A DNA stretch of 64,000 bases, from positions 25,230 to 89,229 of the forward strand of contig LUJM01000073.1 in NCBI GenBank assembly GCA_001689415.1, written 5' to 3'. Shown here piece by piece: positions 35,383-44,082 of this stretch (position 1 is its first letter; each line of letters starts with the position of its first letter). The notes below the pieces were generated by a model that made no database searches, was not told where the DNA came from, and saw only the letters and a list, made by a program, of their open reading frames with translations. The translations under genes and the position numbers were made by a program. The stretch comes from Bacteroidales bacterium M2. Lineage in GTDB: Bacteria; Bacteroidota; Bacteroidia; Bacteroidales; Muribaculaceae.

Positions 35383-36539
35383 AGTGAACCTGATATTTTA
35401 AGAGGCAGGTCGGCAACAGGCGCTTCGCTGCGCATTATCTTGATACTCTTGAATATATCCCTGAATATGCTCGCAAGACCGTCGGCCTTGTTGTATTTCC
35501 AGCCCGGCAGGGAGTTGATGTTGGCCATAAGGGTCTCGTTTTCGGTAATTTCTGGCGAAGGTATCACCGTGTGCACCTCGAGGTCGTGGATATCGGGGTC
35601 GCATTTGTGGGCGAGTACGGCCAGCTTGTCATCGAGGTCTTTGTTCACCTTGCCGTTGCGCAGCCAGCGACCACCGGTAAAGAATATGACCCAAGGGGCG
35701 GTAAATGCCTGGCGGGCTTGCTTGAGCTGATCTACATAGCGGTCGAGGCACTTGAGTGCCATGTCTATGGCCTCGTCCATATGCGAGGGGCCGTGGCCGT
35801 TGAATTCGTGGCTGAATACCTTGCGGTGCGCATTTTCGGCACTTGTGAAATCTACAAGCAGCTCTGCTCCGCCGCCGGTGGTAATTACGCACACTTCTGC
35901 GCCCCTGCGCAACTGTGGGGTGCGGTCGATAAGGTCGAAGAGCTCGTTGAAACCGTCGCTTACGGCACCGAGATAGCGCGACATGGGCATCGAGGTGTCG
36001 ATGATAAATATTATCGGCGAGCGTTCGCTCTGGTTGTCGGCCATGTCGCTTATGGTGACGCGCGATATTTCATCAATGTCGATATCGTCGTCTTCGAAAT
36101 GCTCGCAGGCGCTGCTGATTTCTTCGGGTACGGTAAGGTCTTCTTTCCAAGCAAGATATATGGCTACCTCGCGCATTGTTCGCAGGTATGTTTCTTCGTC
36201 GAAGCCGGCGGCTGTCACATCGTCGTCGACCAGCCGTCGGTCCTCGGATTTGGCTGCTACCCTCAGTTTGTGAAAACTGATAATGGTCTTGAATGCCGAA
36301 AACAAGACTTCGGTGCGGCCATAAGGTATGCCTTTCTGGCGGATATGCTTGTTGAGTGCTTGAAAATCGTTTTTATCCTCATCGGTGCGGAGTTCGCGGA
36401 TGTGGTATAGAAACTTGTTGATAGTGAGATATCGTTGTAATATATGCTCGGCGCTAAGGCTGCGTTTGAGTTCGGTGAGGTATACGCCGGCTGAAAAGGG
36501 CTTGGCCTGGCGTTTGTCGGATTGGTAAGCCGGTGTCAT
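35379..36539 (-). CDS. VWA domain protein (TerY-like)
   Basis: 386 residues. The C-terminal VWA domain begins PIIFIIDTSMPMSRYL (D181) with a MIDAS-like DTS motif, the second metal residue in GPSHMDEAI, and FFTGG where TDG is common. The N-terminal ~175 residues are helical, with an acidic stretch EDDDIDIDE near 150. VWA proteins of the TerY type work with a PP2C phosphatase and a kinase (TerY-P triad, established family context). ATG at 36539 overlaps the kinase stop (ATGA). Confidence 0.85.
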   Translation of the reverse strand: MTPAYQSDKRQAKPFSAGVYLTELKRSLSAEHILQRYLTINKFLYHIRELRTDEDKNDFQALNKHIRQKGIPYGRTEVLFSAFKTIISFHKLRVAAKSEDRRLVDDDVTAAGFDEETYLRTMREVAIYLAWKEDLTVPEEISSACEHFEDDDIDIDEISRVTISDMADNQSERSPIIFIIDTSMPMSRYLGAVSDGFNELFDLIDRTPQLRRGAEVCVITTGGGAELLVDFTSAENAHRKVFSHEFNGHGPSHMDEAIDMALKCLDRYVDQLKQARQAFTAPWVIFFTGGRWLRNGKVNKDLDDKLAVLAHKCDPDIHDLEVHTVIPSPEITENETLMANINSLPGWKYNKADGLASIFRDIFKSIKIMRSEAPVADLPLKISGSL

Positions 36540-38512
36540 GATAATATTTTTTCGAGGGTCATTATTGTTTTTATCTGATATATTTCGAGGGGCATCACTT
36601 TGAGGCCGCAGCATTTCATGCGCTGTGATAGCGACGATATCAGGGGTATGGCGAGCCGGTGTTCGAATTCGTCGGCCATGTCGTCCGACATCTTGAAATC
36701 ATCGAGGTAGTCGCCTACGCGGTGGCGGTTGACCAGTATGTCGGCATCGAATTCGCTGCGCCTCTTTTGCAGTTCTTCCATTCCGGAGATGTTACCCAGT
36801 CTTGGCAGGCCCACTACAACAAGCTCGGCGCCTTCGAAACCGCTCGGTACGGTGAGCTCGTTGACCAACAGGCCGCAGGCGCTGTCGTGCTCATCCCATG
36901 CAGCCTCGGGTGTACGCTCGAGGCCGGCGGTGTAGATAAACCTGTTGCGCATGATACGCCGTCCGCAGTCGTGAAGAATCACGCATTTCACAGTGCCGTC
37001 CGGGCGGCAGAACAGCAGGCGGCTCGATACCTTGTCGTCGACATAGACTATGTATTTGCCCACGCGCCTGTCGATTTCCATTTCCTCTATTACGGCACGT
37101 GCAATTAAGTCGTTGTCCCGGTCAAGCGAGGGAATGTTGAAGTGCCAGCCGGTGGCCTTTTCGATAGCCTCGGCTACTTCATCTCCATTTTCGATATTGC
37201 GTAGCAGCGACCCCGCCAAGGCATAGATACGTGTCACCATGGGCCTGTGCGGAGCAAGCGATTTATACCAGTTGTGCAGTGTCGGGCTGTAGGATAGGTC
37301 TTTGGCGAGCTCGGATGCGTCGATTCTTCCGCAAGCATCGATACGGTCGAATACTTTTTTGCGCAGGAAATTTCTCAGGTGGAATTTGGGTGTGCGCAAC
37401 TGTGCCCGTGGCCAGCTGTTGTTGTAGAGGCCGAGTATGTTGTCGCTGTCGAGATATACGATAGCGAAATCCGATTTGTCGCTGTCGTTTGTTCTCGGCA
37501 GAGCGTACATGCCCGGCGTACTGTCGAAACCACTGCGTTCGCGAAGGCTCAGCAGCCGTGGCATTTCGGCGTGGGTGCGGGGAAAAATGGTGCTTGTAAC
37601 CCCGAGGTTGGCCATGTCGGCGTTGTAGTCTTCGAGTAGCTTCTCCCACTTTTCGGGACTGATGTCGATGCCGTCGTTGTAAACGCTGCAAAATGCCGCA
37701 CGGATAGGCTGCGGTAGGTCGTACCACATGCGTTCCGTACCCATAGCGAGGGTGTTGACATTGCCGTATCCTTCGGGAAATACAAACTTCCTCAACTTCA
37801 ATGCCTGCGCCCTGTTGCGCCCTGTCACGCTCATAAAGGGGCTCTTTTCGGGCATCAGGATATGGAATATGAGAGTGCTTATGGCGTAGTTCTCGTCGCT
37901 TTCCTTGCGGAAGAATTCACCCCGGGCCGATGCTGCCAGATAGCGCGGGCTTGTAAATTCGGGCCGCCCGAGCCCACACTTGTATCTGTTGCCGATCTGG
38001 AAACTGTCGGTATCGATGATAGCATAGTCGCCGTCGTCGGATACCAATATGTTTCGCAGGTTGATGTCGCCCATGAGCATGTTGAACAGCCTCAGGTAGC
38101 GTAGCGACCTGATTATGCCGAGGGCAAGCGAGGCAAGTTGCATACGTGTCCACCCGCGGGCCGTGAGATTGTCCTGTAGCAGAACATCGGCAAGGGTTTC
38201 GCCTTTGAATTTTCGCATCAGGTATCCGGCGCATCTGCCGTTGGAATCGTAAATCAGTTTTTGCGGCAGGTAGAAATTGGCAAGGAAATTATACGACCCT
38301 GTGCTGCGGTGAAAAATGTCGATGAGCTGCTTTAGTTTCTCCTCGTTGGCGGGGCTGTCGGGCAGATATATTTTGGCCACCATGTTGGGGAGGTTTGTAT
38401 CGTATACAAGCCCCTCGCCGCCCTCGCCCATATTGGAGCGTAGCAGCAGCACAGTGCCGTCGTCGAGCCGGTAGGCCGGTCCTGTGTTTTTCTGTCGCAG
38501 CCCTGTTTTCAT
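36536..38512 (-). CDS. divergent Ser/Thr protein kinase-like protein
   Basis: 658 residues. The kinase fold covers about 20-290: glycine loop GEGGEG (29-34), lysine K47 in VAKIY, catalytic loop MGDINLRN (D149, N154; MGD for HRD), metal loop DTD (D167; for DFG) and SPRYLAAS as activation segment end. All charged catalytic residues are kept, so activity is likely. Residues about 300-658 form a large region I do not recognise, with no membrane segment. It resembles the kinases in TerY-P and YegI-type modules. Start and stop both overlap neighbours. Confidence 0.87.
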   Translation of the reverse strand: MKTGLRQKNTGPAYRLDDGTVLLLRSNMGEGGEGLVYDTNLPNMVAKIYLPDSPANEEKLKQLIDIFHRSTGSYNFLANFYLPQKLIYDSNGRCAGYLMRKFKGETLADVLLQDNLTARGWTRMQLASLALGIIRSLRYLRLFNMLMGDINLRNILVSDDGDYAIIDTDSFQIGNRYKCGLGRPEFTSPRYLAASARGEFFRKESDENYAISTLIFHILMPEKSPFMSVTGRNRAQALKLRKFVFPEGYGNVNTLAMGTERMWYDLPQPIRAAFCSVYNDGIDISPEKWEKLLEDYNADMANLGVTSTIFPRTHAEMPRLLSLRERSGFDSTPGMYALPRTNDSDKSDFAIVYLDSDNILGLYNNSWPRAQLRTPKFHLRNFLRKKVFDRIDACGRIDASELAKDLSYSPTLHNWYKSLAPHRPMVTRIYALAGSLLRNIENGDEVAEAIEKATGWHFNIPSLDRDNDLIARAVIEEMEIDRRVGKYIVYVDDKVSSRLLFCRPDGTVKCVILHDCGRRIMRNRFIYTAGLERTPEAAWDEHDSACGLLVNELTVPSGFEGAELVVVGLPRLGNISGMEELQKRRSEFDADILVNRHRVGDYLDDFKMSDDMADEFEHRLAIPLISSLSQRMKCCGLKVMPLEIYQIKTIMTLEKILS

Positions 38513-39471
38513 TCTTCAGTGATGCCGATATACATCCACGATTGGAAGCGACGGCTGTCGCGCTCGGTATTTGTGGTGAAATGGGCTATCAGGTGTTTGC
38601 CGTCGGAGGTTACGAAGCCGGTATCGAAACGAGCGCTGTCGAACTCGATTCTAAGGGCTGATTCGCGACATGCCAGGATTTCGCGTACGGCAAGGGCAAA
38701 GTTGGTGTTCAGTTTGCTTTCTATAAGTCGCATGGGGCGGTCGCCGGGTTCGTCGATTACAAACCAGTCGTCGCCAACGGCACGGTCGGCGAGTTCGGCG
38801 GCAAAATTTTTGTATTCGTTGGGGAAGAAAGCGAAATGGCCGAAGAAGTAGCGGCTAATCTTCTGTGGTTTGGCTGCAGGTGCAGCTTCCGGTGCAGGGG
38901 TGTGTTCGCTTGGCTTTGGTGCGGGTTTTGTATTCTTTTGTTTAGGCTCAGGCTGCACATCGTCGGTGCCGGGCATGTTGATGATAATTCGCTCTGCCTG
39001 GCCTTTGGGGGTGTCGATCGTGGCGATATGTGCCTTGTGGGGGGCCATTATGCTTAGTACAAAGGCGCGGCTGTCGTTGTAGCCCCATTCGCCGAGGCGT
39101 TCGGCAGCGCCTATGATGTCGAGTATCTGCTCGGCGGTCTTGTCGGTGATGCGGGCGCGTCCTTCTTTAATTGTATTTGGTAAGATTTTGGCGAAAAATA
39201 ATTCGCGCAACTGTTCGAGGCTTTCGTCGGATAGTGCGCCTTCGGGCCAGGTGGGTTTGGGTGGCTTTACCTTGGCGCGGTATTTCGATGATACCATACC
39301 GGTTTCCTCGTCGACAACGAGCAATTCGGGAAGGTCGCACAATAGGTCGCTGAGGCTGTCATAGCCGGTGTCGAGGTCGCCGGCAGCGAATCGCTGTTCG
39401 GCGTCGTCCATGCTGATAGGGGTGTTGCCTATTAATTCTCCGAGGCGCTTGAAGAGGTTGTCGTTTTCCAT
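38509..39471 (-). CDS. DUF3825-like protein with possible LOTUS N-terminus
   Basis: 320 residues. Residues about 30-65 (TGYDSLSDLLCDLPELLVVD) look like an OST-HTH/LOTUS RNA-binding winged helix. A second helical region spans about 75-165. A Pro/Ala/Lys-rich linker (about 172-205) leads to a C-terminal domain (about 206-320) with FGHFAFFPNEYKNFAAELAD, EFDSARFDTGFVT and QSWMYIG, resembling DUF3825. If right, this is the RNA-related output or substrate of the kinase module. It is the first gene of the operon, with a TAACTTTA box at 39491-39498. Confidence 0.7.
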   Translation of the reverse strand: MENDNLFKRLGELIGNTPISMDDAEQRFAAGDLDTGYDSLSDLLCDLPELLVVDEETGMVSSKYRAKVKPPKPTWPEGALSDESLEQLRELFFAKILPNTIKEGRARITDKTAEQILDIIGAAERLGEWGYNDSRAFVLSIMAPHKAHIATIDTPKGQAERIIINMPGTDDVQPEPKQKNTKPAPKPSEHTPAPEAAPAAKPQKISRYFFGHFAFFPNEYKNFAAELADRAVGDDWFVIDEPGDRPMRLIESKLNTNFALAVREILACRESALRIEFDSARFDTGFVTSDGKHLIAHFTTNTERDSRRFQSWMYIGITEE

Positions 39472-39490
39472 AATATTATTTTTGGTGATA

Positions 39491-39498
39491 TAAAGTTA
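39491..39498 (-). promoter_or_regulatory. possible -7 box of the kinase/VWA/PP2C operon
   Basis: Minus strand TAACTTTA, one base off TAnnTTTG, 20 bases before the start of the first gene. Confidence 0.4.
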
Positions 39499-39529
39499 CG
39501 GTAGAATTAGAAAAATTCGGACTTCGGAT

Positions 39530-40030
39530 TTAAAATTTAACATCAAAATCCTGCCGTGGCAGATGAGCGAGGGCTACGCCTACAGCCATGCTGCCGTTGT
39601 TTGCAAATGTCATGCCCGTATCCATAGCCGCCTTATAGCGAGGCCAGGATACGAGATGTAGGTAATCAGTTACTATCACGTGCTTGTCTGCGTAGGCCGC
39701 GAGGTCGAAATCGGGCGCCGCGTCGGCATCCACTATGATGAGGTCGGCCTTGTCGGCAGTGGTGATAGTGGAATTTGGCACGGCTTCGACTACGGCTCGC
39801 CGGTAGGTGTCGCTGCCTATCATGGCCACGCTGTCCGGGCGCAGGTCGAGAACCACTCGGAAGATTGCGAGCGTGGTTCTGTCGCCGGGTAGGTGCAGGT
39901 AGGCATAGTATCCGTACTCCTGCCTCAGTACTTCGGTAATGAACCTGAAGGCAAAAGGCGAATGTATGCCAAACCCGCGCCCGTGGCGCCAAAGTTGTAG
40001 CGATGATTTTAGATTCAGAATAAACGACAT
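39530..40030 (-). CDS. methyltransferase-like protein, reduced
   Basis: 166 residues. The start (LQLWRHGRGFGIHSPFAFRFI) is typical of a Bacteroidota class of SAM-dependent methyltransferase-like proteins of roughly 250 residues. Here the SAM-binding glycine motif is replaced by VAMIGSDTYRR, and the chain is shorter, although ADLIIVDADAAPDF and HVIVTDYLH strands remain. So it probably no longer methylates. ATG at 40030 was chosen; it overlaps the YfhO end by 16 bases. Confidence 0.65.
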   Translation of the reverse strand: MSFILNLKSSLQLWRHGRGFGIHSPFAFRFITEVLRQEYGYYAYLHLPGDRTTLAIFRVVLDLRPDSVAMIGSDTYRRAVVEAVPNSTITTADKADLIIVDADAAPDFDLAAYADKHVIVTDYLHLVSWPRYKAAMDTGMTFANNGSMAVGVALAHLPRQDFDVKF

Positions 40031-42660
40031 CGGTTTGCTTCTACAAATAATCCGCCAAGAACAAGCAGATAAATTAGCGAAACACAGGCATATGCTACGT
40101 TCGACGATGTGCGTATCGATGCCGGTTCGAAAGTCATGGTCACGGTATGGCTTCCGGCAGGCAAGGCTACTGCGCGTAGCAGGTAGTTGACTCGTGCCAA
40201 GGCAACTTCCTTGCCATCGACTTCGGCTCGCCAGCCCCAAGGGAAATACACCTCCGAGAATACGCCAATGCCGCCATGTGCCGTCGAGGCATGATATGTG
40301 ATGCGGTTGGGTGTATAGTCGGTGAGATATATTGTATCGCCGGGTGCGAGTGTCGGTGCCTGAGGCAATGCTTCTTTGAAACGAGCATCGGCTACGGCCT
40401 GGTGGCGCAGATCGATTTTCGATGCGTCCAAGGCCGCCATTTCGGCGTCGGCATTGTCGACCCAGCGGATATCGTCGATGAGCCATGCGTTGCCAAATGC
40501 GTTGTCGTTCTTGATTACCGGTCGTTGCTGATTAGAAGTGATTACATACTTGGCATTGAGCATGTTGGCAATCTGATAGCCTGATTTGAGTCGGCCACCG
40601 ATTTCGCCTGTCTCCGGGTCGTCGAGTATGCTGTCGCCGTCGAACCAGTCGCCGACACCAACCACGGCCGACAGATGACGCTGTATCATATCTTCGTAGC
40701 GGTTGAGTTTGGCCGCATGATATCCGCCAAGGGTCTTGTGGAAATACGAACGGTCGGCGCGGTAGAAGCCCGGTATGTCGAGCACGCGGTAATGCTGTGT
40801 GGTATCAGCCAATATCAGATTGTCGATAGCGTCGGGGGTGAATACTATCTGGCCGCCCTCGCTGTCGGCCGGGCCGAAGGAGCTGTGGCTTACATAGCGT
40901 TTGTCGACTGTGTACAGGTCGCAAAGTATCAGCACGCCGATAAAAGCTATCGCGTAGCCCGGTTTGAGCTTGCCCCTGCACAAGAGCAGCAAAGCACCTG
41001 CCGCGGCAAGGAGCAGCATGAGCGACCGCAGGCCGTCGTTGCGAACCATGCCTTTGCGAAGGCTCGATATAGCACTGTTGTTGGCCGGGTTCGACAGCGA
41101 GTACATATACATATACTGCGATATCTGCTCGTCGGGCGCACCCTGTTGCTTGCCCATATTATATAGTTGCTGCTGTATCTGTTCGGCAGTTGCGCGGTCG
41201 CTTTCTGTGATAGTGTCGCCGAAAGCCCCCGGGGCAACAAGCGCAAGCAGGCATACGAATGCCGGTATACCCAGGCCTGCGCTGATACCTACGCGGTAGC
41301 GTGACCAGGCTTCCTTGCCGGCTGTGACTATGCGCTCAAGGGCGAGAATCGCCAGCAAGGGCATGGTGAATTCGGCGATTACGAGTATACTCTCTACTGC
41401 TCGGAATTTATTGTAGAGCGGGAAGTTGTAAATCATAAAGTCGGTGATGCCTTCGGCATTGCGACCAAGGGCGAGGATTACCGACAGTATCGTTGCCGCC
41501 ACGAGTCCCCATTTGAGCGGGCCTTTGATAATAAAGCATCCGGCAAGGAAGAGGGCAAATATTATGATACCAACGTATACCGGACCGTTAGTGCCTTCGG
41601 AGTCATTGAAATACTGGCTCATATACTCCAGCAAGGGGGCGCTTTGGGTATAATTTGCGGCATCTTCGAGCCCGGCGAGGCTCATGGCTACCATTTGACC
41701 GCCTTCGGGACGTGCTGAAGCGCCACCCTTGATATTCGGTACAAGGAGGCTGAACATCTCGCTGCGGCCATAGCTCCAGCCTACAATCTGGTCTTTAGGC
41801 ATACCCCCGGTAGGACGCTCTGTCGGCTTGCCTGCAAACTCTTCGGTTGCGACAGGTGTCAGTTCCGACTGCGACCGTTTGGTCTCTTTGGAGTATTCAT
41901 ATGTATTATAGAGCGACGGTGCGTTTGCCCCTATGGCAAGTGCCCCGGCTCCAAGTACGAGAGCACTGGAAACAAGCCAGTTGCGAATCTGCTTGCTGCG
42001 AACGGCATCGATGAGGTAGCAAATGGCGAGTATGCCCATAACGAGGCCGAAGTAGTAGGTCATCTGCGGGTGGTTGGCGTTGAGCTGCAGCATTGCAAAC
42101 AGGGCCAACATCGCCGTACCGGCTATGCGGTGGCCGCGATATAAGAGTAGAAATCCGGCAATCGTGGGCGGTACGTAGCTGAGGGCTACAAACTTCCATA
42201 TATGTCCTGCGCCGATGATGATGATGAAATATGTAGAGAATCCCCATGCAACAGCTCCGATGAGGGCGTAATACCACCGCATCTTGAGCGAGAAAAGGAG
42301 TATGAGGAAGCCGAACATCATCATGAACAGCAGGTTAGACGGAGCCGGAAGGCCGAGGCCGTACACGGTGTTGAGCCATGTAAACAGGCTGTTTGAGGGA
42401 TACGACGGTGAAATCTGGAATGTCGGCATACCTCCAAAAAGCGAGTTTGTCCACAAGGCTTTCTCGCCGGTTTCGGCTTCGTATACGGCGCCTTCGTGGC
42501 CGTTGGCAGCGCCTTGCTGCATATCGGGCTGGCGAAGGCTGTTGCCCTCGAAGTTGTCGGGATAGAAAAATGCCAGAGATATAAGGGCTAGTATAGCTAC
42601 CGACACCAGGAATCCCCAGACTTGAGGTTTCTTTAGTAATTCAGAGACTTTCGTAATCAT
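40015..42660 (-). CDS. YfhO-family multi-pass membrane protein
   Basis: 881-residue inner-membrane protein. About 12 membrane helices alternate with large outside loops; the N-terminal half has the family's long first loop (ending FPTFQISPSYPSN-like region near 80), and the C-terminal part is a soluble beta-rich domain (about 690-850) before a last helix. YfhO proteins are thought to help glycosylate lipoteichoic acid or related lipids in Firmicutes; the Bacteroidota role is not known. It belongs to the xseB-GH3-phosphatase operon. Confidence 0.88.
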   Translation of the reverse strand: MITKVSELLKKPQVWGFLVSVAILALISLAFFYPDNFEGNSLRQPDMQQGAANGHEGAVYEAETGEKALWTNSLFGGMPTFQISPSYPSNSLFTWLNTVYGLGLPAPSNLLFMMMFGFLILLFSLKMRWYYALIGAVAWGFSTYFIIIIGAGHIWKFVALSYVPPTIAGFLLLYRGHRIAGTAMLALFAMLQLNANHPQMTYYFGLVMGILAICYLIDAVRSKQIRNWLVSSALVLGAGALAIGANAPSLYNTYEYSKETKRSQSELTPVATEEFAGKPTERPTGGMPKDQIVGWSYGRSEMFSLLVPNIKGGASARPEGGQMVAMSLAGLEDAANYTQSAPLLEYMSQYFNDSEGTNGPVYVGIIIFALFLAGCFIIKGPLKWGLVAATILSVILALGRNAEGITDFMIYNFPLYNKFRAVESILVIAEFTMPLLAILALERIVTAGKEAWSRYRVGISAGLGIPAFVCLLALVAPGAFGDTITESDRATAEQIQQQLYNMGKQQGAPDEQISQYMYMYSLSNPANNSAISSLRKGMVRNDGLRSLMLLLAAAGALLLLCRGKLKPGYAIAFIGVLILCDLYTVDKRYVSHSSFGPADSEGGQIVFTPDAIDNLILADTTQHYRVLDIPGFYRADRSYFHKTLGGYHAAKLNRYEDMIQRHLSAVVGVGDWFDGDSILDDPETGEIGGRLKSGYQIANMLNAKYVITSNQQRPVIKNDNAFGNAWLIDDIRWVDNADAEMAALDASKIDLRHQAVADARFKEALPQAPTLAPGDTIYLTDYTPNRITYHASTAHGGIGVFSEVYFPWGWRAEVDGKEVALARVNYLLRAVALPAGSHTVTMTFEPASIRTSSNVAYACVSLIYLLVLGGLFVEANRCRLF

Positions 42661-42704
42661 TGTAAGGTTGAAAAAAGAATATCGTAGGCGCTTCGATGCC
42701 GTGC

Positions 42705-44078
42705 TTATTTTTCGGTTACGGTATCGTAGATAGCGAGGGGAATATCGGTGTTGTTGTTGAAGCCTTTGAACTTATCGGCACCGACGCCCACGGCAAATAC
42801 CGGTACGGGGTTGCCCGAGTGGCTTGTAGTGGTAAAGCCGAAGCCTACTGCTTTGTTGAATATCGAGAATACTTTCACGGCAAAGGCATTGAAGTTGGCG
42901 TAGAGGGTCTGCTGGTCGGCCATTTCATTGCGTTTCTCAAAGATGTCGTCGAACATGTCCTTGAGTTCTTCTTCCTGCTCGGCACTCACTTTGATATGCT
43001 TGAAGAATCCGAAGTGGTCGGTCAGATAATCGCGCATATCCTGCCAGGTGTATACCATACGGCTTTTGAGCATGGCGCGGCAGTATTCATTGAACGATTC
43101 TTTCGATACTCGCTGGTAGTCGATATTTGCAAGGCCGCCGTTCTTTACCAGTGCCATGCCGCCGGTATCGTGGTCGGCGGTAACTACGATCAGAGTCTCG
43201 TCGGGATGTTTCTGATAGAAGTCGAATGCCACCGCGAGGGCCTGGTCGAAGTTGAGGATTTCTTTTACCGCAGCGCCGCCGTCGTTGGCATGAAGGGCGT
43301 GGTCGATGTTGCCGCCCTCGACCATCATAAAGAATTTGTCGGGCGATGTCTTCTCAAGGTGTTTGAGGCAGGTCTCGGCAATCACGGGAAGTGAAAGTAC
43401 ACCGGGGATAGAATCGACGGTATAGCCGATATCGTAGTCGGCAGTGCCTTCGGGGTTGAGCAGAAGCACTTTTTCGCTCTTTATATTGGCGATTTCTTTG
43501 GGGCCGCGTACAATCTGCACTTTGTTGTCGGCAAAATGTTTGAGCAGGTCGGTCTCCTTGCCGTCTTTCATTGTGCCGCGCAAGCCTGCGCCTGCTAAGA
43601 ATTCATATCCCGACCCGGCCATTTGCACACCGATTTCGTAGAACATCGCACGCGAGGGCACATGGGCGTAGAATGCGCCCGGTGTGGCATCGTCGGGGGC
43701 TACCGAGGTGGTGATGCCGATACCGTAGCCCAAGGCCTGCAGTTTCTTGGCGATAGAGACCACATCGGTGGTGTCGGGTGTCACACCGAGCATGCCGTTG
43801 TTGGTCTTGTTGCCGGTCGAAAGGGCTGTGCCTGCTGCGGCACTGTCGGTGATTGTTGACGATGCCGAGTAGGTCATACACCAGCCTACCACAGGCATCT
43901 GCATCATAGTCAATGGTTTGTCGCTGTTGAGAACGACGCGGTTGTATGTTTCGGCAGCAACTACCGGGCCCATGCCCATACCGTCGCCGATGTAATAAAA
44001 TATATACTTGGGCGACTGTGCGCCGGCGCTCATACATGCCGCCAGGCAGAGACTTGCTGCTAATTTACGGAGCTTCAT
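42705..44078 (-). CDS. alkaline phosphatase
   Basis: 457 residues with a signal peptide (about 1-20). The phosphoserine nucleophile S79 is in TDSAAAGTAL, the first metal site in GDGMGMG (about 31-37), further metal ligands in EGGNIDHALH and TADHDTGGMAL. It releases phosphate in the periplasm. It lacks visible Pho-box-like control. Only 4 bases separate it from the GH3-family gene upstream, so regulation as part of that operon is likely. Confidence 0.95.
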   Translation of the reverse strand: MKLRKLAASLCLAACMSAGAQSPKYIFYYIGDGMGMGPVVAAETYNRVVLNSDKPLTMMQMPVVGWCMTYSASSTITDSAAAGTALSTGNKTNNGMLGVTPDTTDVVSIAKKLQALGYGIGITTSVAPDDATPGAFYAHVPSRAMFYEIGVQMAGSGYEFLAGAGLRGTMKDGKETDLLKHFADNKVQIVRGPKEIANIKSEKVLLLNPEGTADYDIGYTVDSIPGVLSLPVIAETCLKHLEKTSPDKFFMMVEGGNIDHALHANDGGAAVKEILNFDQALAVAFDFYQKHPDETLIVVTADHDTGGMALVKNGGLANIDYQRVSKESFNEYCRAMLKSRMVYTWQDMRDYLTDHFGFFKHIKVSAEQEEELKDMFDDIFEKRNEMADQQTLYANFNAFAVKVFSIFNKAVGFGFTTTSHSGNPVPVFAVGVGADKFKGFNNNTDIPLAIYDTVTEK

Positions 44079-44082
44079 AATA

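Noticed and set aside
39530..40486. Long form (318 codons) of the methyltransferase-like gene
   Set aside because: The first 150 codons are out-of-frame sequence of the YfhO gene; the family start begins at 40030.
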